Shown in pieces: positions 1 through 5,604 of a DNA stretch of 6,338 nt (position 1 is the first letter of the stretch; each line of letters opens with the position of its first letter). The position numbers and the translations under genes were made by a program. This stretch comes from CAZZGX01 sp964653715 (lineage in GTDB: Bacteria; Patescibacteriota; Minisyncoccia; Ryanbacterales; GWA2-47-10b). The notes beneath the pieces are model-generated. The model worked only from the letters and a program-made list of their open reading frames with translations, was not told the DNA's origin and searched no databases. The stretch lies in contig CAZZGX010000008.1 in assembly GCA_964653715.1 (NCBI GenBank), positions 1 through 6,338 of the forward strand, given 5' to 3'.

Positions 1-146
1 TTCGGATCAAAATTTTTGTTGAGAATGTTGCCAACTGCACGGTATGCATACGGAGATTCTGCTTTACGCGCAACATCACGGTAAGTCACAATCTTCCCTC
101 GCGAGATTTTTCTTACGACAGCGAGAACGCGGTTACGAAATGTCAT
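1..146 (-). CDS. MGMT/Ogt-type DNA alkyltransferase or alkyltransferase-like protein (partial, 3' end outside window)
   Basis: The first 48 residues are in the window; the gene runs off the left edge. They match the winged-helix DNA-binding part of the O6-alkylguanine-DNA alkyltransferase family. TY at residues 21-22 corresponds to the conserved tyrosine that helps flip the base, and RAVG at 36-39 carries the arginine finger that fills the gap in the helix. The fragment ends at NKNFDP, just where the family continues into the active-site PCHR motif. I therefore cannot tell a true methyltransferase (Cys present) from a non-catalytic ATL protein (Cys replaced). There is no N-terminal domain before the helix-turn-helix, so it is a short single-domain form of the kind often seen among ATL and minimal MGMT proteins. 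The start is secure: an in-frame TGA lies two codons upstream, at 152-150. It is divergent from the GT2 gene with a 29-nt gap. Confidence 0.82.
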   Translation of the reverse strand, partial: MTFRNRVLAVVRKISRGKIVTYRDVARKAESPYAYRAVGNILNKNFDP

Positions 147-152
147 GCCTCA

Positions 153-158
153 AGTATA
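153..158 (-). promoter_or_regulatory. -10 box TATACT of the alkyltransferase gene, leaderless-type
   Basis: TATACT on the minus strand is followed by six bases (TTGAGGC less its last base, then the start region) and the ATG at 146. A transcript beginning about 7 nt after the -10 would start at or next to the ATG. No convincing -35 is visible. GAGG just before the ATG is too close to act as a normal ribosome binding site. Confidence 0.45.
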
Positions 159-161
159 TGG

Positions 162-167
162 TATGAT
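162..167 (+). promoter_or_regulatory. -10 box TATGAT of the mannosyltransferase operon, leaderless-type
   Basis: TATGAT is followed by eight bases and the ATG at 176, so the predicted transcript begins at or within a couple of bases of the start codon. No Shine-Dalgarno sequence precedes the ATG and no good -35 is seen. An alternative -10, TATGGT at 156-161, would give a leader of about 7 nt. The box lies within 10 nt of the opposing -10 of the alkyltransferase gene, so the two promoters probably cannot be occupied together. Confidence 0.45.
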
Positions 168-175
168 GACCGCAC

Positions 176-886
176 ATGGATAGGCATCGCATTGTAGTTG
201 TTACGCCAACATATAACGAACGCCAAAATATCGTCTTGCTTGCCGAGAAAATTTTCGCGCTTGGCATACCAGAGCTTTCTGTGACAATTGTGGACGATAA
301 TTCGCCCGATGGCACGGGTAAACTAGCAGAAGAGCTTAGCGCCCGCTATCCTCTGCGCGTCATTCATCGCGAGAAAAAACTCGGCCTCGGGCGTGCCTAT
401 GTTGAGGCCTTTCGTAATGTTCTTGAAAATGAAAAACCGGAAATTATAATTCAAATGGATGCCGATCTTTCGCATGATCCAAAAGCTATTCCTTTATTTT
501 TAGAGGCGATCAGCGATAGTGACGTCGCACTCGGCTCCCGCTACATACCCGGAGGAAGGATTGAAAACTGGAATACGATGCGCCAGTGGATTAGCAAGAT
601 CAGCAACGTTTACGCACGCATTGTACTCGGTCTTCCCTATCGAGATCTTACGGGCGGGTACAAATGTTTTCGGAAGGAGGTTCTTGAAAAAATCAATCTC
701 GACTCTTTGAGTTCGGTAGGATACAATTTTCAAATTGAGACGACATATAGGGCGCACAAAAAAGGTTGTCGTATTCGCGAGATTCCTATTACTTTTACCG
801 AACGAAAGAGTGGTGCCTCAAAATTTAATATCGGCATAATACTCGAAAGTTTTATCAAAGGCCTCTTGTTGCGACTTCATGATTAA
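176..886 (+). CDS. Polyprenyl-phosphate mannosyltransferase (DPM1-like, GT2 family)
   Basis: This 236-residue protein is a single-domain GT-A fold enzyme that by family transfers a sugar, typically mannose from GDP-mannose, to a polyprenyl phosphate on the cytoplasmic membrane face. Motifs in order: TPTYNE at 10-15, VDDNSPDGT at 39-47, the metal-binding DAD at 95-97 within QMDADLSHDP, GSRYIPGG at 120-127, DLTGGYKCFR at 157-166 (often T-S-G rather than T-G-G in relatives), GYNFQIE at 182-188 and ERKSGASK at 209-216. These are the hallmarks of dolichol-phosphate mannose synthase. It has no C-terminal membrane domain, so it is the soluble DPM1 form. The ATG at 176 is the only possible start because an in-frame TGA lies at 167-169. 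Its last 8 nt overlap the next gene, a GT-C transferase of the kind that uses polyprenyl-phosphate sugars. Whether the sugar is mannose or glucose cannot be read from sequence with certainty. Confidence 0.92.
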   Translation: MDRHRIVVVTPTYNERQNIVLLAEKIFALGIPELSVTIVDDNSPDGTGKLAEELSARYPLRVIHREKKLGLGRAYVEAFRNVLENEKPEIIIQMDADLSHDPKAIPLFLEAISDSDVALGSRYIPGGRIENWNTMRQWISKISNVYARIVLGLPYRDLTGGYKCFRKEVLEKINLDSLSSVGYNFQIETTYRAHKKGCRIREIPITFTERKSGASKFNIGIILESFIKGLLLRLHD

Positions 887-2567
887 GAGACAAACGCGGA
901 CAATACTGCTTATCATTATTCTCGTGGTCGCCGCCTCGCTCCGATTTTTCGGACTTTCACGCGGCGACACTATCAATGATGAAGTGCTGTATGGATTTCG
1001 AGCGATCGGCCCCATGGATTTTGATGAGGCCGCCGAACAGACAACCCCCTTCGAATGGTTTGACGGGCATATCCCTTGGTGGGCGTATATCTCGTTCCAC
1101 GATCATCCGCCTCTTGTATTTTGGATCCAGCACTTCTCACTCAAAGCTTTTGGTGAAAACAATTTCGGGCTTCGATTCCCTTCAGCGCTTCTCGGGGTCG
1201 CGTCAGTTTGGTTTCTCTTTCAGATTGGATCAATGCTCTATTCGGAAAAAGTGGGGCTTCTCGGCGCGGGGCTCTTGGCAATTTCGATTAATAACGTCTA
1301 CGTCTCGCGGCTCGGCCTTCAGGAACCTTTTGTCATCTTTTTCATGCTGATCGCGATCTATTTTTTTCTCAAATCGCTTAAAAAAGACTCTTATCTCATT
1401 TTGACGGGTGTCATGATAGGACTGGGAATGCTTGCAAAATATACGGCGTTTATTCTCGTCCCAATTTTTCTCACGTATTTGCTACTCTTTCGAAAAGATT
1501 ATTTCAAAAACAAAAAATTCTGGTTGGGGGCGCTCGTGGCACTAATAATCGCGAGCCCAATTATCATCTACAACATAGAGCTGTATAGGGCCGTGGGTCA
1601 CTTTGATTTTCAGCTTGCGTTTATCTTCCATCAAAACCATCCGGTCTGGCAGGTCTCCCCCGGCAAAGAAATCGGCTCGCTTGGGAACCGCGTAAAAAAT
1701 TTTCCGATCACGATCATGGAAACAAATTCGTGGGCGCTTCTGAGCGTTTTCGCTTTTGCGCTCGGGGCTTTTTTTGCCTCGCTGTACAAAAACTATAGGG
1801 CGACTTTGAAACTGCACTCACTTGCCATAATCTCGTTTGCGTATCTTTCCGGGCTCATCATTTTTTTCATCGGTGATTCATACCGATTTCTTACTCTGTT
1901 GGGGCCTTTCATCCTACTCGCGTGCGGGGTTTTTCTTGCGTGGCTCTTGCGATATTCGCCAAACTTTATGTACGGTGCGGCGGCACTTTTTGTTCTTTTT
2001 GAAATTTTCTATACCGTAAACTCGGTCATCGCGTATTATCCAGCGGGCTCCACGCCATGGGCCCATTCCAAAGTACGCCTCGAAAATTTCAACTGGGGCT
2101 TCAACAATCTCCAGCCATATCTTGATCGTGAACTTGGCGGCAAGATGCCGGCAGTCGCCTTCGAACAAAAGTATAAATTTGTGGCGGCGGTACAAGAACA
2201 GGCACTCGATGCTGATATCGCTCAAAAATTGCCTCGCTACTCTGCAGTCATCATATACGACGGCAATATTAATTCGTTCGCTCAGCTCTGGAATCTTGAT
2301 CGGCTGCAAATCTATCACGCTTGGCCCGTACTCAAAACTGAAACATATATTGGCTACCTTTCTGAAAACCGCTTAACCGATATCCAAAAAGATGGATTTG
2401 AAAAACATTATTTCATAGCGCTTGGCAGTACTCTTCCTGTTAAGAGTGCTGACAAGCTTACGCAAACTGGTGCCGCCTTTGAAAAAGAACTTCTGCGTCG
2501 AGGAATCGGGCACGAAAAAATTTACAACCGGCGTGGCGAGGAGGCTTTTCGGGTTTATAAATATTAA
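879..2567 (+). CDS. Multi-spanning GT-C glycosyltransferase, PMT/ArnT-like (GT39/GT83-type)
   Basis: This 562-residue membrane protein has about ten to eleven hydrophobic helices up to about residue 388, then a soluble C-terminal region of some 170 residues. TM1 (about 8-26) is followed by an extracytoplasmic loop with D34-E35, the position of the catalytic acid in GT-C enzymes, and then by HDHPPL at 74-79, typical of the PMT_2 family (protein O-mannosyltransferases and ArnT-like transferases). Such enzymes move a sugar from a polyprenyl-phosphate carrier to a protein or lipid on the outer membrane face. The ATG lies inside the end of the upstream DPM1-like gene (8-nt overlap) with no clear ribosome binding site, so translation is probably coupled. 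The acceptor is unknown: protein O-mannosylation, or glycosylation of a glycan or lipid. I do not recognise a domain in the C-terminal region. The gene ends 3 nt from the stop of the convergent permease gene. Confidence 0.87.
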   Translation: MIKRQTRTILLIIILVVAASLRFFGLSRGDTINDEVLYGFRAIGPMDFDEAAEQTTPFEWFDGHIPWWAYISFHDHPPLVFWIQHFSLKAFGENNFGLRFPSALLGVASVWFLFQIGSMLYSEKVGLLGAGLLAISINNVYVSRLGLQEPFVIFFMLIAIYFFLKSLKKDSYLILTGVMIGLGMLAKYTAFILVPIFLTYLLLFRKDYFKNKKFWLGALVALIIASPIIIYNIELYRAVGHFDFQLAFIFHQNHPVWQVSPGKEIGSLGNRVKNFPITIMETNSWALLSVFAFALGAFFASLYKNYRATLKLHSLAIISFAYLSGLIIFFIGDSYRFLTLLGPFILLACGVFLAWLLRYSPNFMYGAAALFVLFEIFYTVNSVIAYYPAGSTPWAHSKVRLENFNWGFNNLQPYLDRELGGKMPAVAFEQKYKFVAAVQEQALDADIAQKLPRYSAVIIYDGNINSFAQLWNLDRLQIYHAWPVLKTETYIGYLSENRLTDIQKDGFEKHYFIALGSTLPVKSADKLTQTGAAFEKELLRRGIGHEKIYNRRGEEAFRVYKY

Positions 2568-2570
2568 AAA

Positions 2571-3353
2571 CTAATCCTTGATCCGATAGCCAATTTTGAA
2601 GAGATACCAGACAAGCCAGCCAAGAGAGATAACGAGTACGATAATAAGCACAAAGCCAACGGCACGGTTGGATTCGCTGATCCCAAGCATCGAGTAGCGG
2701 AGCCCGTCGACGAAATAGAAAAATGGGTTGAAACGCATGATAAAACGAAACCGCTCGGGCATCATCGTGATCGAGTTGAACACTCCTCCCAAAAACGTAA
2801 GGGGGCTTATGATGAAAACGCTGGGGATTGAAAGCTGTTCAAAACTTTTTGACCAAAGTCCAACGAGCATTCCAAGAAGCGCGAATATGATCGAAATTGA
2901 GACTGTGTAGAAGACAAAGAGAAAGAAATGTTGAATTGTGGCAACCGTAAAGAAAAGCGCCATCGCATACACGCCGAGCCCAACAATAAGTCCTCGAGCC
3001 ACGCCACCCGCGACAAATCCCGTAATCATCTCAAGATAAGAAAGCGGAGCCACTAAAATTTCCTCGATATGCCTCACAAAACGCATAAAATACACGGAAG
3101 AAGAGGAATGCATGAAGGCTGAGTTGATTAAATTGAGCATGACAAGACCTGGTAAGACAAAATCAATGTAGGAAACCCCTTGAATGAGGCCGATGCGCCT
3201 GCCCACAATCTGCCCAAAAATAAGGATGTAGAGCATCGCCGAAATCCATGGCGAAAGAAGGGTCTGAATCCAAACACGCAACATTCTCCCTACCTCGCGC
3301 AAGACGAACGTATTAAGTCCCACCCAATTGACGCGTTTTGTATTATTTTCCAT
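2571..3353 (-). CDS. ABC-2 type transporter permease, YadH-like
   Basis: This 260-residue protein is the membrane half of an ABC-2 exporter. It closely resembles E. coli YadH as I remember it: an amphipathic N-terminus ending in RVWIQTLLSPWI, then six hydrophobic segments. Conserved family blocks include FGQIVGRRIG, YIDFVLPGLVML, HIEEILVAPLS, GGVARGLIVG and SPLTFLGGVFNSITMMP with the following NPFFYFVDGLRY. The length matches YadH (about 256). It follows the ATPase gene with an 11-nt overlap. A perfect GGAGGT lies at 3373-3368, but 14 nt from the ATG, which is long for a ribosome binding site, so translational coupling is likely. The substrate is unknown; YadGH itself is poorly characterised, and relatives export polysaccharides, lipids or drugs. 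Confidence 0.92.
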   Translation of the reverse strand: MENNTKRVNWVGLNTFVLREVGRMLRVWIQTLLSPWISAMLYILIFGQIVGRRIGLIQGVSYIDFVLPGLVMLNLINSAFMHSSSSVYFMRFVRHIEEILVAPLSYLEMITGFVAGGVARGLIVGLGVYAMALFFTVATIQHFFLFVFYTVSISIIFALLGMLVGLWSKSFEQLSIPSVFIISPLTFLGGVFNSITMMPERFRFIMRFNPFFYFVDGLRYSMLGISESNRAVGFVLIIVLVISLGWLVWYLFKIGYRIKD

Positions 3354-4071
3354 TTGTATTTTTTGTTACCTCCAAATATTTTTGCTCGAGCCGCCTCCCG
3401 TCTCCGACAAAATCTTTTTTGTCACCGATCGCGGCGATTACTCCTCCGGCAATAATAGCAATGCGATTGCATAAAAGCTCGACCTCCTCCAAATAATGAG
3501 AGGTAAGGAGTATTGTCTTACCGGCCTTATTCATCTCTTGAAGGTAGCGCCAAAGATCGTGCCGAAGTTCAACGTCCACACCCGCAGTAGGCTCGTCTAA
3601 AATAAGAAGATCAGGATCATGGATCATCGCGCGCGCAAGCATCACGCGGCGCTTGAGCCCGCCTGAAAGCGCCTGAAAAGGCTTATCGCCGTGCTGACCC
3701 ATCTCAAAGCGCTCTAGTATATCGTCAATTTTCTTTTTGCGCTCGCTTCGCGGGATTCCATAATATCCGGCTACGTAATACAAAATATCGCGCGCGGAGG
3801 CAAAAATATCCACATTATATTCTTGCGGCGCGAGGCCGATTTTTTTGCGCGCCTCGCGATATTCTTTGACTACATCGATACCAAAAACTTTAATTGTGCC
3901 GCTATCAAGATTCGAAATGCCGGTGACGCATTTGATAGTCGTCGTTTTCCCCGCGCCATTCGGGCCCAAAAATCCAAAAAATTCTCCCTTGGGTACGGAG
4001 AAAGAAATGCTGTCTACGGCAATAGTGTTGCCATATTTCTTGAGAAGATTGTGTATCTCGAGTGCTTGCAT
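3343..4071 (-). CDS. ABC transporter ATP-binding protein, YadG-like (ABC-2 exporter)
   Basis: This 242-residue nucleotide-binding subunit has every motif of an active ABC ATPase: Walker A GPNGAGKT at 36-43, Q-loop Gln83 in LAPQE, signature LSGGLKRR at 135-142, Walker B LLILDEP at 155-161 with catalytic Glu160, D-loop GVD at 164-166 and H-loop His192 in LLTSH. It powers the permease encoded immediately downstream. It is shorter than E. coli YadG (about 308), lacking most of the C-terminal extension after the H-loop region. The ATG at 4071 is chosen because it starts the standard MQALEIHNLLKKYG beta strand and lies just behind a good sigma-70-type promoter. No Shine-Dalgarno sequence is present in the predicted leader of about 8 nt. 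It is divergent from the cyclase fusion gene with a 70-nt gap. Confidence 0.94.
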   Translation of the reverse strand: MQALEIHNLLKKYGNTIAVDSISFSVPKGEFFGFLGPNGAGKTTTIKCVTGISNLDSGTIKVFGIDVVKEYREARKKIGLAPQEYNVDIFASARDILYYVAGYYGIPRSERKKKIDDILERFEMGQHGDKPFQALSGGLKRRVMLARAMIHDPDLLILDEPTAGVDVELRHDLWRYLQEMNKAGKTILLTSHYLEEVELLCNRIAIIAGGVIAAIGDKKDFVGDGRRLEQKYLEVTKNTNGK

Positions 4072-4085
4072 GTTTAATTATTTTT

Positions 4086-4113
4086 ATTATAACAAAATTT
4101 TTTTCTTGGACAA
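4086..4113 (-). promoter_or_regulatory. Promoter of the ABC exporter operon (-35 TTGTCC, -10 TATAAT)
   Basis: On the minus strand, TTGTCC at 4113-4108 is followed by a 16-nt spacer and a consensus TATAAT at 4091-4086. The predicted start is near 4079, giving an A/T-rich leader of about 8 nt before the ATG at 4071 with no ribosome binding site. The -35 overlaps that of the divergent cyclase promoter. Confidence 0.65.
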
Positions 4114-4135
4114 GTCTTTACTAGAGAGATATGAT
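4106..4135 (+). promoter_or_regulatory. Promoter of the cdaA-cdaR fusion gene (-35 TTGGAC, -10 TATGAT), leaderless-type
   Basis: TTGGAC at 4106-4111, an 18-nt spacer and TATGAT at 4130-4135 are followed by six bases and the ATG at 4142, so transcription should begin at or next to the start codon. The only purine-rich stretch, GAGAG at 4124-4128, lies upstream of the -10 and would be outside the transcript. This promoter supports 4142 as the true start. Confidence 0.55.
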
Positions 4136-4141
4136 GCGCAT

Positions 4142-5602
4142 ATGGGAATTGTCGCGTCTCTCTATCCTCTTGGAACATTTATCAATAACCTCTACATCGG
4201 GGATCTTTTCGATGTTATTATTATTGCCCTTCTCATTTACACCGCGCTTTTTCTCTTTAAACAAACGCGGTCATTTTTTGTGCTTATCGGGGTTGGCATT
4301 CTTCTCTCGATCTACGCTATGGCTCAAGTGTTCAGATTGTATCTGACCGCACTCGTCCTCCAATCGTTTTTCAGTGTGTTTTTGATTGTACTCGTGGTCA
4401 TCTTCCAGGAAGAGTTGCGTCGGTTTCTGGAATTCATTGCGGCAGTCGGTACCCGCCAAATACGCGCCCAGCAGGCTGTAGCAGGCTCGGATTCAATGAA
4501 TGAAATGCTGCAGGCATTCGCGTACCTTGCTCATGAAAAAATCGGCGCCCTCGTTGTACTGCGCGGGCGGGAAAATATCGACCGCCATATCGAGGGCGGA
4601 ACGCTTCTTGACGGCATTATCTCCGAAGATCTTATCATCAGCATTTTTGATCCTACCTCACCCGGACATGACGGCGCGATTATTATTTATAAAGACCGAA
4701 TATCAAAACTTGGCACGCACTTGCCTCTATCCAGCAACTTCAAAGAGATCGGCAAACACGGCACGCGTCATTCGGCGGCACTTGGCATCGCGGAACACTC
4801 GGACGCACTCGCTGTCATCGTCTCGGAAGAGCAAGGCACTATTTCTATCACCCACAGTGGCCGCCTCAAAACTCTCAAAAATATCGAAGAGCTTCGGGAA
4901 GAGCTAACCGAATTTTTGAAAGAAACATCTCCCGATCAGGCCTACAGCGCTCTGGAAAATCTTATCAAACGCAATTCAATCGAAAAAGTCGCGGCGTTGT
5001 TTCTCTCTGCGCTTCTCTGGTTTTTCTTCGCTTTTCAAGCCGACTCGGTGCAACAGACATTTACGCTCCCTATCTCTTACCGTAATGTGCCCGAAAATCT
5101 CATCATCGAAGATTCACAACCTCTCCAATTGATAGTAACCATGGAGGGTCGCGGTAAATTGGTTTTCGAACGCTCGGATCCAAATCTTTTCGGAATTACC
5201 GTGGACGCTTCGAATATTTCTGATGGTAAAAATACCATATCAGTCAATGAAAATATGATCTCGCGCCCGCTCAATTTTTCCGTTGTTAATATTTCTCCGC
5301 AATCCATTGAGATAGCCGCGAGACGATATCAGACGATAACCGTTCCGATTGAAGCTCGCGTCGAAGGCTCTCCGGCCGCCGGCTTCGCTCTTGGTGGCAT
5401 CATCCTGACTCCCGGATCTCTCACACTCCTTGTCCCTGATTTGGGGCGACCTCCTCAATCAATCCCGACACATCTGATCAATATCTCGAACATCCGCGAA
5501 ACAAGCTCTTTTTCGACAACAATTGATCTTCCAAATAATTTTCGTCTCAAGGACCCCGCTCAATCGGCAATCAACGTGAGCGTTGAGGTACGAAAAAAAT
5601 AA
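4142..5602 (+). CDS. cdaA: Membrane diadenylate cyclase CdaA (DacA) fused to CdaR/YbbR extracytoplasmic domains
   Basis: This 486-residue protein makes the second messenger c-di-AMP from two ATP. The N-terminal half is CdaA: three membrane helices (about 22-39, 45-62, 70-88), FQEELRRFLE at 88-97, then a cytoplasmic DisA_N/DAC domain (about 115-255) with catalytic DGA at 177-179, HLPLS as in CdaA, and GTRHSAALGI around 207-216. The usual RHR motif reads RHS at 209-211. After a helical linker, a fourth membrane helix (about 283-300, LFLSALLWFFFAF) leads to about two YbbR repeats (about 304-392 and 393-486) of beta-rich sequence predicted outside the cell. This half resembles CdaR/YbbR, the regulator encoded separately next to cdaA in Firmicutes; four repeats are usual there. 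The frame is continuous, and no start codon precedes the fourth helix. The open frame extends upstream to 3845, but that part is antisense to the ATPase gene and unlike CdaA. No glmM follows, unlike the Firmicutes operon. Confidence 0.93.
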   Translation: MGIVASLYPLGTFINNLYIGDLFDVIIIALLIYTALFLFKQTRSFFVLIGVGILLSIYAMAQVFRLYLTALVLQSFFSVFLIVLVVIFQEELRRFLEFIAAVGTRQIRAQQAVAGSDSMNEMLQAFAYLAHEKIGALVVLRGRENIDRHIEGGTLLDGIISEDLIISIFDPTSPGHDGAIIIYKDRISKLGTHLPLSSNFKEIGKHGTRHSAALGIAEHSDALAVIVSEEQGTISITHSGRLKTLKNIEELREELTEFLKETSPDQAYSALENLIKRNSIEKVAALFLSALLWFFFAFQADSVQQTFTLPISYRNVPENLIIEDSQPLQLIVTMEGRGKLVFERSDPNLFGITVDASNISDGKNTISVNENMISRPLNFSVVNISPQSIEIAARRYQTITVPIEARVEGSPAAGFALGGIILTPGSLTLLVPDLGRPPQSIPTHLINISNIRETSSFSTTIDLPNNFRLKDPAQSAINVSVEVRKK

Positions 5603-5604
5603 AT

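Noticed and set aside
1914..2318. 134-residue minus-strand open frame inside the GT-C gene
   Set aside because: It has no recognisable motif, and the plus-strand frame over the same bases gives a coherent membrane glycosyltransferase; it is a shadow.
3368..3373. GGAGGT as the ribosome binding site of the permease
   Set aside because: It is 14 nt from the ATG and is fully explained by Leu-Glu-Val codons of the ATPase; overlap coupling is a better explanation, though a minor role cannot be excluded.
3845..4141. Upstream extension of the cyclase reading frame (about 99 extra residues)
   Set aside because: It lies antisense to the start of the ATPase gene, its sequence is unlike any CdaA N-terminus, and the promoter at 4106-4135 points to 4142 as the start.
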